Assembly (NCBI RefSeq): GCF_019929225.1
Contig: NZ_JAHZPA010000001.1
Span: 576,805-640,804, forward strand
Source of the DNA: Streptococcus sanguinis
Lineage (GTDB): Bacteria; Bacillota; Bacilli; Lactobacillales; Streptococcaceae
Length of the DNA stretch: 64,000 bases
Direction of reading: 5' to 3'
The translations under genes and the position numbers were made by a program. Shown piece after piece: positions 15,611 to 24,232 of the stretch. How positions within the stretch are numbered: position 1 is the stretch's first letter; every line of letters starts with the position of its first letter. Below the pieces are notes generated by a model. That model worked only from the letters and a program-made list of their open reading frames with translations. It did no database searches and was not told the origin of the DNA.

Positions 15611-18322
15611 ATGGCAGAACACGAACCTTGGACAGAAAGGGGGAGAATAAAACAGGAAGCAGGCCAGAAGATCTCTGAGCATTACGAAGTGAGCAAGCGC
15701 CAGGGTTTGAAACAAGCCAAGAGCGCTGTCAAAGACAGTAAACAAACCCTAAAAGAAGCTAAGACCGAGCATAAAGCGACGGTTAAATCTAAGAAAAGCA
15801 CAGCTGAGACGCAGGAGAAGCTGCACCAGGCCAAACATAACCTGAAAGTGGATAAGCGGGCCCAGAAGGCCGCTTACAACCGAGTAGGCGGCACGAAAAA
15901 GGAAAAATTAGCCCGAGGCGGCCACCAGGTTATCAGGCGGATGGGTGAGGCAGCCTGGCAGGGGAATGAAACCCTAGAAGACATCGCAGATGCTCGTCAA
16001 AAAATCAGGGGCATCCATGCAAGTATTCAACAAAGCAAGCGGATAGCCAAGGCAAGCAAGACTGTTTCAAAGGGGCTAGTGAAAGGCTCTTATGGCCTCG
16101 TAAACCGAGGTTATAACCTGTTGCGGGGTCGAGGATTTACTCGAACAGTTGTTGGGGAACGATGGGAAGTCAAAGCAGCCAAACGGCTCAGGGCTTTTCG
16201 TCACCGACTTAAATTTTCTAAAGCCGGTAAGTCTGTGCGAGGAACAGGAAAAGTTTTGAATTTCCTAACAAAGCCCCTGCAGGTGATTTTGAAAAATCCG
16301 TTGTCACTTAAAGCCTATATCGTAGGCTTTTTTCTTATCCTCTTTTTCGCTATCTTTTTAGGAAATCCAAGCCCAGTCCAGCAGGATGAATGGGAATTAA
16401 ATCAATCATGGATCTATCTGACAGAATTGGATCGGAACGCTTCTAACGACAAAGTAGACTACTGGTCCAATATTGATGATGTGGTCTTTTACATGAATTA
16501 CCGTTATAAGAACTATAAGCTGTCAGATATTTATGATGACGGCAGTAATAGCTTGAAAAACAGGACTAATCCATCGGCCACTCGGAAAGATACCAGCGAA
16601 CAACTCACCTACAAAGATTTGCTGCGCCAGATCTGGCATGGTCTCAATGATGATCCTCAGAAACTGGAGACTATGAAAGATTTGTATACCAATGAGCAAG
16701 CTACTACCTACTATCTTGGAGAAAAAGCCTTGAAAGAGTATGAAGAGCTTCTGAAACAATCGGACGAGTTGGGTCGCTATATGGCTTATCAGGACTTGGA
16801 AAATCCTTTCTATAGTTCCCAGGATGCTGAATACAACAATCCTCTCCTCATTACTCGTCGCTTTGGTTATGATCCCAAAGATAAGATGTATAATGGCACT
16901 GTTATACAAGTCAATCAGGGGCAGACCTTGAAATCTTCCTTTGGAGGAAAGATAAAAATTAAGGGAAGTGATGTAATTATCGCTAGCTCAAACCGAGAAC
17001 TAACTTATAAGAAAGTCAATGGAATTCGAGTCAAGGATGGTGAGCAGGTTTCGGCCGGTCAGGAATTGGGGACAGTATCCAGCCAGGGCGGCCAGGAGTT
17101 TTATTATCGGAAATATCGTCGATACGACGATAAAGATAAAAAGGATGAATGGATATGGGTCAACCCTGGCTTTTACTTTGAGAAAGTAAAATATAACCAG
17201 ACAACCTCAGTCCTTTCTAATATTGAATTTTCTGGGGATGTTGCTCAGAGGGTTCAAGAAACATACAAACTTTTAAAGCAGTATAAACCTAATATCACTA
17301 AGAATGGTGCTGCAGCTATTATGGGAAATTTTCTAACGGAGAGTAATATCACTTCCAAACGAGCTGAGGGAGATTACCTTAACCCGCCTATTGGTGCCTC
17401 TGACGGATCCTGGGATGATGAAGCATGGCTTTCAATGAGCGGGCCAAGCATTTACGGTGGTGGCTATGACAATATCCTACGTCGTGGCCTTGGTCTGGGT
17501 CAGTGGACGGATACAAAAGACGGCTCTACTCGACACACTTTGCTTTTAGATTTTGCGAAAAATAAGAATAAAAAATGGCATAATTTGGAGCTACAAATCC
17601 AATTTATGTTTGAGGGTGATAGTCCTTATTACATTGAGACAGTGAACCGTATTAGCGAAAGTAATGATGATATCGAAAAATTGACCAAAGAATTTCTTGT
17701 GTATTGGGAAGGGAATCCTGGAGATAAACTGCTCCAGCGTCAAGATAGTGCTAAGCAGGTCCTTTCTTATTTGGAAGGTGGTGGAAGCGGAGGAGCTTCC
17801 TTTATCAAACCAAACGGCAAATACGCTCCAATTTTTAATACAGATTATTGGGTCATGCAGCCGTATGGCTTCACACCGTGGTCATCAGGAGCCGGTGGTG
17901 GTCTTTACGGGCCATCTGGTGGGAAGCATACAGGTGTCGATCTGGCACCGTTAAGCGTTCAATATGGGACGGCAGCACTTCCTGCAGATGTACCAGTCTA
18001 TTCCATTACAAACGGGAAAGTCTACAATACAGGCTTCTCTGCAGTCGGTGGATATCAAATTACAATTATCCCAGAAGGAACTGATCAGTATTTATATTAC
18101 GGTCATTTGAAGGAGCAACCGAACTTGGCACCTGGTACAGAAGTCAAGGCTGGTCAACAAATCGCACTATTGGGTAATTCTGGAATGACAACGATCTATC
18201 ACGTTCATCTAGAAATTAGCCCGACTCCAGCGATTGGTACAGCAGCCAGTCCGGATCCGTCCTTCCTGATAACTGGAGGATCCCCACTGGTACAAAGCCA
18301 GCAGATAAAAGTAAATCAATAA
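15611..18322 (+). CDS. VirB1-like cell-wall hydrolase (lysozyme plus M23 peptidase)
   Basis: 903 residues. A long basic, coiled N-terminal region (about 1-230) is followed by one membrane helix (about 235-252), so the enzyme part is extracellular. Residues about 410-525 resemble a LytM fold but lack its zinc ligands. Residues about 545-726 form a phage-tail-lysozyme-like domain with a candidate catalytic glutamate in NFLTESN (near 576). Residues about 770-873 are an M23 endopeptidase with HTGVDL and HVHLE ligands. It would open peptidoglycan for the transfer channel. AAAGGAG precedes the ATG. Confidence 0.9.
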   Translation: MAEHEPWTERGRIKQEAGQKISEHYEVSKRQGLKQAKSAVKDSKQTLKEAKTEHKATVKSKKSTAETQEKLHQAKHNLKVDKRAQKAAYNRVGGTKKEKLARGGHQVIRRMGEAAWQGNETLEDIADARQKIRGIHASIQQSKRIAKASKTVSKGLVKGSYGLVNRGYNLLRGRGFTRTVVGERWEVKAAKRLRAFRHRLKFSKAGKSVRGTGKVLNFLTKPLQVILKNPLSLKAYIVGFFLILFFAIFLGNPSPVQQDEWELNQSWIYLTELDRNASNDKVDYWSNIDDVVFYMNYRYKNYKLSDIYDDGSNSLKNRTNPSATRKDTSEQLTYKDLLRQIWHGLNDDPQKLETMKDLYTNEQATTYYLGEKALKEYEELLKQSDELGRYMAYQDLENPFYSSQDAEYNNPLLITRRFGYDPKDKMYNGTVIQVNQGQTLKSSFGGKIKIKGSDVIIASSNRELTYKKVNGIRVKDGEQVSAGQELGTVSSQGGQEFYYRKYRRYDDKDKKDEWIWVNPGFYFEKVKYNQTTSVLSNIEFSGDVAQRVQETYKLLKQYKPNITKNGAAAIMGNFLTESNITSKRAEGDYLNPPIGASDGSWDDEAWLSMSGPSIYGGGYDNILRRGLGLGQWTDTKDGSTRHTLLLDFAKNKNKKWHNLELQIQFMFEGDSPYYIETVNRISESNDDIEKLTKEFLVYWEGNPGDKLLQRQDSAKQVLSYLEGGGSGGASFIKPNGKYAPIFNTDYWVMQPYGFTPWSSGAGGGLYGPSGGKHTGVDLAPLSVQYGTAALPADVPVYSITNGKVYNTGFSAVGGYQITIIPEGTDQYLYYGHLKEQPNLAPGTEVKAGQQIALLGNSGMTTIYHVHLEISPTPAIGTAASPDPSFLITGGSPLVQSQQIKVNQ

Positions 18323-18337
18323 TTAGAAAGGTAAAAT

Positions 18338-18937
18338 ATGATTGATGAAAAGAAAGTTAAGATGTTAGTTTGGGTCGCCCTAGCTGGAATAGTTCTATTT
18401 TTCTTGCTTATTCTAAGTTTTTTTCTGAAAGGCCCGTCTAAAAGAACAAGCAATAATTTAGATAACAGTTTACGAGAAGAGCAGGTCACAGATTTCTTAG
18501 AAGCCTATTTCAATAAGGATAAAGTTGGTTCCAATCGAAAGGATTATCAGCCCTATCTAACTAAAGGAGCTTATCAGGAAGAAATAGGCAAGGAAGAAAA
18601 TCCAGCTTTCCAAGCCTATACGTCCTATATGCAGAACTATCAATATAAGTCTACAAAACTCTATTTTGGTTCTGAGGAACCAGTTGTCTTTGCAACGGTA
18701 AGCTATCAATTTGATAGTGTCAACCAGTTGAAAGAGAATGAAAAGCAAAAGAAGATCACCTCAACGGCTAATTATAGTCTAAAACTGACCTATAAACAGA
18801 CTGAGGGCAAATGGTTGGTTGATAAAATTGAGATTGTCAATCTTAATCCCATATCGGAAAGCGGTCAAAAGCAAGATGAATATGCGCCAGGAGTAATTGA
18901 TTTAAACAAGATGAATGTAGAGGAGAATCAGGAATGA
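18338..18937 (+). CDS. VirB8/TcpC-like conjugation protein A
   Basis: 199 residues: short cytoplasmic start, one membrane helix (about 10-30) and an extracellular NTF2-like domain. It is clearly paralogous to the next protein: both share the pattern FL.AYF.K....NR..Y.P..TKG.Y and a LKLTY....GK segment. Such proteins act as scaffold parts of the Gram-positive transfer channel. The stop overlaps the next ATG (ATGA). Confidence 0.7.
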   Translation: MIDEKKVKMLVWVALAGIVLFFLLILSFFLKGPSKRTSNNLDNSLREEQVTDFLEAYFNKDKVGSNRKDYQPYLTKGAYQEEIGKEENPAFQAYTSYMQNYQYKSTKLYFGSEEPVVFATVSYQFDSVNQLKENEKQKKITSTANYSLKLTYKQTEGKWLVDKIEIVNLNPISESGQKQDEYAPGVIDLNKMNVEENQE

Positions 18938-19599
18938 TCGATATAAAGCAGTCTAAAAAATTTCAGAGAATGGTTTTGGTTGTTGCTACAGTCATTCTTT
19001 TTCTGATCGGGTACGGTATTGGAGGTAGGAATAAAACAGTTGATACCTCTGGTAAAACGAAAACGACTACTAGCCAAAAGGAACAGACCGTAACAAACCA
19101 AAAGGGAGAATTAAGCCAGAAGCAAGTCAAGGAATTTTTGGTGGCTTACTTTACCAAAAAGGATCTAGAGGAAAACCGGGAGCGGTATCGTCCTTTCATG
19201 ACGAAAGGTCTCTATACATCAGAGGTTAACCAGGAAGATAAGGCCGTTAATCAAGCCTATAAGGGCTATGTTGTGGACTATGTTTTCCAGAGCGCTCAGA
19301 TTTATATTGATCAGGAGAACCTAACGGCTATTGCTCAGGTGAGATATAGCAATACGCTCCTAACTAAGAAAAACAATTATGATAAAGCCCAAACTAATGT
19401 AGCCAACGAAACGACACTCAAACTAACCTACAGTAAACAAGATGGCAAGTTCTTACTCAATAATAAGGAGCAGATGCTTCTCACGTCCAATACAGGGACA
19501 TCTAGTAGTTATCCTGATTATGGATCCTTGAAGGAGGACTCAGAAAGCTCCTCTAGCTCCTCAGAAGAAACAAGCGAGTCAAGTAACAAACAAGAATAG
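18934..19599 (+). CDS. VirB8/TcpC-like conjugation protein B
   Basis: 221 residues: one membrane helix (about 12-28), a threonine- and lysine-rich linker, an NTF2-like domain paralogous to the previous protein and a serine/glutamate-rich tail. Start overlaps the upstream stop by 4 bases, so the pair is translationally coupled. Probably an interacting or tandem-duplicated VirB8-like subunit. Confidence 0.7.
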   Translation: MIDIKQSKKFQRMVLVVATVILFLIGYGIGGRNKTVDTSGKTKTTTSQKEQTVTNQKGELSQKQVKEFLVAYFTKKDLEENRERYRPFMTKGLYTSEVNQEDKAVNQAYKGYVVDYVFQSAQIYIDQENLTAIAQVRYSNTLLTKKNNYDKAQTNVANETTLKLTYSKQDGKFLLNNKEQMLLTSNTGTSSSYPDYGSLKEDSESSSSSSEETSESSNKQE

Positions 19600-19614
19600 A
19601 AAGGAACAAATAAC

Positions 19615-19860
19615 ATGGTGAAAAAGAAATCTATTCAGGATCTGGAGAAGAAGCTCCAGCGCCTGGAACAAGAGAAAATTAAGGTACAAAAGCAGCAAAT
19701 CGAGCTCAAGAAGAAAGAAAAGGATATAGAGCAGACCATTACTCAGGCCAAGGCAGAGTACGTGACTGCTCTACTCAGTCAGTCCAATACTTCTCTGGAC
19801 GATTTGAAAGGCCTCCTACTGGATGAAAGTGGGAAGCCAGAGGAAGGTGGTGAGAGCTGA
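19615..19860 (+). CDS. Small coiled-coil protein (DUF4315-like)
   Basis: 81 residues. Residues 5-48 are heptad-like with many Lys, Glu and Gln, which predicts a coiled coil. The layout resembles the small DUF4315 proteins of Gram-positive conjugative elements. Its stop overlaps the next start by one base. Confidence 0.6.
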   Translation: MVKKKSIQDLEKKLQRLEQEKIKVQKQQIELKKKEKDIEQTITQAKAEYVTALLSQSNTSLDDLKGLLLDESGKPEEGGES

Positions 19861-20669
19861 TGTTTTTAGCTCAGAATGTAGCTGGAGGAAGCCAGCAGCA
19901 ATTTCCTAGCAGAGATCAGCTGTTGGGCTTTCTTGAGCAGGAAAATGCAAAAGTGAAGAGTTTGGAACAGGAAACGCATCTGACCTTGATGCAGGTAACG
20001 GAAGCAGGAGAAATCCTGCAGAAGAAGCGGGTCAGCTTGCCATTTGTAGAAACAGTAGAAGAATTGCTGCAGGAATTTGGTTTTGTTCAGACAGATCAAA
20101 AAAAGAAGTTCCCTTCTTTCTTTAAACTGGAAAAATCTGTTCCTCAGTCAGATGCAGAGCAGCAGGCTACTTCAAAGGCTGCCGCAGAAGCTCCTAGAAG
20201 CCTTCTCAGCTCGCTTAAGTTCTTAGCGCCGATATTTCTCCTAATTCTTCTTTTAGGCGGTTATACAGTTGTTTTAGGTGGCCAAAACAAGCAGCTAAAA
20301 AACCAGATTACAGACCTAAAGAACCAGGTTGGAACTCTATCCAATCTGCAAGAAGCAGGCTCTAAGGTAGATGTCTTTGGCCGTTATTTTGTGGCTACTC
20401 TCTTTGCCAATAATAAGGAGCAGGTCCAGCAATATCTCAATGCAGATATGCAGAAGAAAATTGAGGTCAAAGATGGTCAGCTTCAGTCTACTGTCTTTGA
20501 GTCCATCAAACCTAAAGGCAAGGGCTACGAGGTGACCTATGTTCTCTATGTCAATCAAGAAAACAGCGTCCGTCTAGTCCGCTTGACATTTGATGTTGTG
20601 GCGGACGAAGACAGTCGCTTTGGCTGGCTCGTTACCAGCCAGCCGACTGAAAGTCTCTATCCAGGATAG
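19860..20669 (+). CDS. Bitopic conjugation protein, VirB8-like C-terminus
   Basis: 269 residues with a cytoplasmic region (about 1-118), one membrane helix (about 120-140), a short coiled coil (QNKQLKNQITDLKNQVGTL) and an extracellular domain that reads like an NTF2/VirB8-type fold (VFGRYFVATLFANNKEQVQQYLNADMQ). It is the third protein of this architecture in the operon. No certain family. Confidence 0.6.
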   Translation: MFLAQNVAGGSQQQFPSRDQLLGFLEQENAKVKSLEQETHLTLMQVTEAGEILQKKRVSLPFVETVEELLQEFGFVQTDQKKKFPSFFKLEKSVPQSDAEQQATSKAAAEAPRSLLSSLKFLAPIFLLILLLGGYTVVLGGQNKQLKNQITDLKNQVGTLSNLQEAGSKVDVFGRYFVATLFANNKEQVQQYLNADMQKKIEVKDGQLQSTVFESIKPKGKGYEVTYVLYVNQENSVRLVRLTFDVVADEDSRFGWLVTSQPTESLYPG

Positions 20670-20713
20670 AGACACGGTATCTAACTATCAACAATAGAAA
20701 AGGAAAATCAATT

Positions 20714-21430
20714 ATGAAAAAAACAACTATTTACTCAACTTTATTACTCACTTCATTAGCTTTAAATCAGGCTGTTTTGGCAGATGAAATCATCGCTCCA
20801 GCTGGAGATCAGCCAGGTATTGTGTCTCCAACTGAACCAAGTCAGCCAGTCATTCCAACTGCCCCTGTAACAGTTGTCCCTGTGGAGCCAACAACATCTG
20901 ATACAGCTACTCCAGGAGAAACAGAAGAAACTAAACCAGTGCAGCCGACGGAGCCTGTGCCTCCAGTCCAGCCTGGCCAACCTACTGATCCAGTGCTTCC
21001 ACTTCCTGATCAGCCAACGCAGCCAAAGCCAAAGACTCCAGAAACTCCGACAGAACCAAGTCAGCCTAAAGAAGTAGAGCAATCAAGTCAAACCAGCCAA
21101 GCTCCTGCAGCAACTAATCCTAGTGCTCCAGTGACTCCTATTGTTCGCTCTAGTGCTTCGACAGATCCTGCAGGTGATCAGCCAATTATTGATGTTCCCT
21201 CATCTTCTGAAAAGCCTGCAGAGGAAGTAGTTATCACTCCAAAAAGCCAAACTCAGTCCTCAGAAACGGCAGAGAAAACAACTGAACAAAAGGAGGGCGA
21301 GCAAACTCTAGATCGACTGCCAGATACCGGAACAGCTGACAGCTCACTTCTGAGCTTCCTGGGAGCAGCAGCTCTGGGCTTGGTTGGTCTTATTCTTCAC
21401 AAGAAGCAAAAGAAAAACAGCAGCGTCTAA
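20714..21430 (+). CDS. LPXTG-anchored, proline-rich surface protein
   Basis: 238 residues: signal peptide (about 1-24, cut after VLA), a proline/threonine/glutamate-rich stalk without globular domain, then LPDTG, a hydrophobic helix and the basic tail KKQKKN, which is a sortase A substrate. The stalk suggests a surface-exposed factor of the transfer apparatus, perhaps aiding cell contact. Short repeats of P-T-E-P and Q-P-T type are visible. Confidence 0.88.
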   Translation: MKKTTIYSTLLLTSLALNQAVLADEIIAPAGDQPGIVSPTEPSQPVIPTAPVTVVPVEPTTSDTATPGETEETKPVQPTEPVPPVQPGQPTDPVLPLPDQPTQPKPKTPETPTEPSQPKEVEQSSQTSQAPAATNPSAPVTPIVRSSASTDPAGDQPIIDVPSSSEKPAEEVVITPKSQTQSSETAEKTTEQKEGEQTLDRLPDTGTADSSLLSFLGAAALGLVGLILHKKQKKNSSV

Positions 21431-21474
21431 GAGGATGCTGCTGTTTCTATTTACAAAGAAAGGAGCTATAACGG

Positions 21475-22011
21475 ATGGAGCAAGAAAGAACCATCTTTCA
21501 GGTTAAAGATGTGTCAAAACTAACCGGAGAGATGCTGCTGAAGATGCTGGCCTATATGGTTGAGTACATGACAGACCAGGGGCAGAAGTACATGAAACGG
21601 CAACGATACGGTGCGGAAACCCGATGGAACCAGTTTATGGCCAGCGATAGTGCCAAGGAAGTGAAAACTTTCTTGAGCAATGAGGTCAACTTGGATAAGC
21701 TCAAGGCTTATCTGGAAGAGTATAAAATAGGTTTTGCCACTCAGGCTCTAAAGGATAACCGAGTTATGCTGGCCTTTGAGGTCAAGAATAAGGAACTAGT
21801 CAAAAAAGCCTATGAACAGTTCCTGACCGACTTGACCAGTCCTCAGGAGACTAAGAAGCTCAATCAGGAATTGCTGAAGAGTCCTGAAAACATGAACCTT
21901 GAGGAAAAAATCACTCATTTCAAGGTTCAAGAGCAGGTGAAAATCCAAGCAGTTGCAGAGAAAGCACCAAAGATTACCAAACCAAGCCCAAGTAAGGAGG
22001 TTAGCAAATGA
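21475..22011 (+). CDS. PcfB-like (DUF3801) conjugation protein
   Basis: 178 residues, soluble and helical. The order, a DUF3801/PcfB-type gene immediately before the VirD4-like gene with a 4-base overlap, is standard in Gram-positive transfer operons, where PcfB is an accessory of the coupling protein. Motifs such as KMLAYMVEYM and EEYKIGFATQALKD fit that family. Confidence 0.75.
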   Translation: MEQERTIFQVKDVSKLTGEMLLKMLAYMVEYMTDQGQKYMKRQRYGAETRWNQFMASDSAKEVKTFLSNEVNLDKLKAYLEEYKIGFATQALKDNRVMLAFEVKNKELVKKAYEQFLTDLTSPQETKKLNQELLKSPENMNLEEKITHFKVQEQVKIQAVAEKAPKITKPSPSKEVSK

Positions 22012-23840
22012 CTGAACGAAAACCAATGCCGTATGTCATCACAGCAGGGATTTTATTTTATTGTCTGCACTGGCTGGCTAAGCTTTTTGAGATGTCTCCA
22101 GATACAGCAGTTAACGATGAATTCGGTCTAGCTAAATTTGATTGGATGGCGGAACATTGGTCAGATAAATCTTTAATCGATATTCAGTTTACGTCTCTAT
22201 CTTTGACTGCTGGGTTTATTGGAGTTCTGGCCGCCTTTTTCTTCTTTACTCGCAAACAGGATAAGGGAGTTTACCGAACTGGAGAAGAACACGGAACAGC
22301 TCGTTTTGCAACCGTAGAGGAGCTGGCTAGCTTTCAGGATCAGGATCCAGAGAAAAACATGATTTTTACACAGCGAGCTCAGATGGGCCTCTTTAATCAA
22401 CGTTTGCCCTACAACAAGCATATCAACAAGAATGCCCTAGTTATCGGGGGAACTGGTGACTGGAAAACTCGCTCTTTTGGTAAACCCAATATGATGCAGC
22501 TTAATTCTAGTTATGTGTTTACAGACACAAAAGGAATGGTCATTCATGAAGTTGGCACTATTTTGAAAGAGGGAGAGTATAAAATTAAAGTGTTTGACTT
22601 GATTAGGCTTTCTAATACGGATGGCTTCAATGTGTTTCGTTATATGAATAAAGAGACAGATATAGATAAGGTGTCAGAAGCGATTATCAATGCGACAAAG
22701 CGTTCTGATAATCAAGGGGAAGATTTCTGGGCCCAGGCAGAGGCCTTTCTGACCAGATCTTTGATTGGGTATCTATACTTTGATGGAAAAGTTCTAGGCA
22801 AGTATGAGCCAAACTTGGCTCAAGTAGCCGATCTGTTACGCTTCCTGAAGCGGACTGATCCGGAGATTGAAAGTCCGGTTGAGGAAATGTTTAAGCAGCT
22901 CGAAGAGGAGTTGCCAGGTAACTATGCTAATAAGCAGTTCCAGCTCTTTATGAAGAACTTTGGAGGTCAAACTTTGATGTCTGTCCTAGCTATTATTTCC
23001 AGTCGATTTTCCGTTTTTGACCATGACGATGTGAGAAAGATTGTTCAGCGGGATACCATGGAGATTGAAAAGTGGCAGTTGGAGAAAACAGCGGTCTTTA
23101 TTCACATTCCTGAGACGGACAAGTCCTATCAATTCTTATCCTCACTATTGTTTACAACAATCTTTGATACCTCTATTCGTGTAGTTGATTCAATTTTAAA
23201 AGGAGAGCATGAAACGGCTAAAAAAGATAATTTGGTACACCTGCAGATCTATGGAGATGAAGCTGCTCAAATTGGTAAAATTCCATTGCTTCCTCAAGTA
23301 ATCTCTGTTATCCGTACTCGTGAAATTTCCATAAAGTTGATGTTTCAATCTCATAGTCAGCTAGAGGAGCTTTACGGTGAAAAAAACACAAAGATAATTA
23401 TCAATAACTGCGGAGCGATTCTTTACTTAGGATCTAATGATCCAGACACGCTAAAGAATATGTCGGATCGAACAGGTGCGCAGACTATTCAGCAGACCAA
23501 GACTTCTAAAAGCTATGGCCAACATGGTTCTTCGAGTGAGTCCACAGATAGCCTCAAGAGGGAACTGCTTGATTATCACGAAGTCGCAACCGTTGCCTTG
23601 GATGAAGCACTGCTTTTCTTGAATCGGCAGAATGTCTTCCGGGATAAGAAATACCGACTAGAGGAGCATCCACGTTACGGAAGCCATGCAGACAGTCCAA
23701 CTGACGCTAACTGGTACACATATAAGCGCTACATGTCAGACATTGAGGAATGGCTGGAGAATGTCGAGCTAAGTAACCAGGTTGAGATCAGCATGGAAGA
23801 ACTGGAAGAAATCGCTCTGCCTTGGGACTTGAGCGCATAG
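22008..23840 (+). CDS. virD4: VirD4-like coupling protein with unusual P-loop
   Basis: 610 residues with two N-terminal membrane segments (about 8-25 and 62-80). It recruits the relaxase-DNA complex to the channel. The Walker B region YGDEAAQIGKIP (about 414-425) and the arginine-rich QVISVIRTREI segment are typical. The Walker A site reads GGTGDWKTRS (about 147-156): tryptophan replaces the nearly invariant glycine before the lysine. The DNA at 22447-22480 supports this reading. It may be a subfamily feature or may affect ATPase activity. Confidence 0.9.
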   Translation: MTERKPMPYVITAGILFYCLHWLAKLFEMSPDTAVNDEFGLAKFDWMAEHWSDKSLIDIQFTSLSLTAGFIGVLAAFFFFTRKQDKGVYRTGEEHGTARFATVEELASFQDQDPEKNMIFTQRAQMGLFNQRLPYNKHINKNALVIGGTGDWKTRSFGKPNMMQLNSSYVFTDTKGMVIHEVGTILKEGEYKIKVFDLIRLSNTDGFNVFRYMNKETDIDKVSEAIINATKRSDNQGEDFWAQAEAFLTRSLIGYLYFDGKVLGKYEPNLAQVADLLRFLKRTDPEIESPVEEMFKQLEEELPGNYANKQFQLFMKNFGGQTLMSVLAIISSRFSVFDHDDVRKIVQRDTMEIEKWQLEKTAVFIHIPETDKSYQFLSSLLFTTIFDTSIRVVDSILKGEHETAKKDNLVHLQIYGDEAAQIGKIPLLPQVISVIRTREISIKLMFQSHSQLEELYGEKNTKIIINNCGAILYLGSNDPDTLKNMSDRTGAQTIQQTKTSKSYGQHGSSSESTDSLKRELLDYHEVATVALDEALLFLNRQNVFRDKKYRLEEHPRYGSHADSPTDANWYTYKRYMSDIEEWLENVELSNQVEISMEELEEIALPWDLSA

Positions 23841-23852
23841 AAAGGAAATGAT

Positions 23853-24218
23853 ATGTACGATTTTATGTTTAAGAGCGACAAACAACCTCAAAAACCAACT
23901 TATGGAGTTGGTTTTTTTGAGGGCATTGAGGAGCAAATACCTGGAGGGGTATTATTGAGAGCTGCGGTATCTGCTACAAAAGAAGGAACTGCAGATCAAT
24001 CTCAGGAAGAGTTTTTGCTGCAGGTGCTTGTGAAAGTTATTCAGGAATTGACTTACCAAGAATTCCAAGAGCTGCAGCCTTATCTATTTTGTTATGATGC
24101 AGAACAAACAGCAAAAGTCCCAATAGTTCGGCCGTTGGAAGCAACCCAAGAAGAATTTGAATTAATCCGAGCTACTCCAGAAGATTTCTTCCTAAAGTTG
24201 CCTAACCGTGCAGAATAG
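23853..24218 (+). CDS. Element protein of unknown function with a terminator-like hairpin in its 5' end
   Basis: 121 residues, acidic, no membrane segment. GAAAGGAAATGAT precedes the ATG. A perfect terminator-like hairpin (23886-23922) lies inside codons about 12-24. No family recognised. Confidence 0.65.
   Translation: MYDFMFKSDKQPQKPTYGVGFFEGIEEQIPGGVLLRAAVSATKEGTADQSQEEFLLQVLVKVIQELTYQEFQELQPYLFCYDAEQTAKVPIVRPLEATQEEFELIRATPEDFFLKLPNRAE
23886..23922 (+). terminator. Intragenic terminator-like hairpin
   Basis: CCTCAAAAACCAAC pairs with GTTGGTTTTTGAGG, allowing two extra T, around a 7-base loop, with seven consecutive T in the 3' arm. It lies within an open gene between virD4 and the primase gene and could attenuate downstream expression unless ribosomes cover it. 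Confidence 0.6.
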
Positions 24219-24232
24219 AAAGGAGGCTGCTT

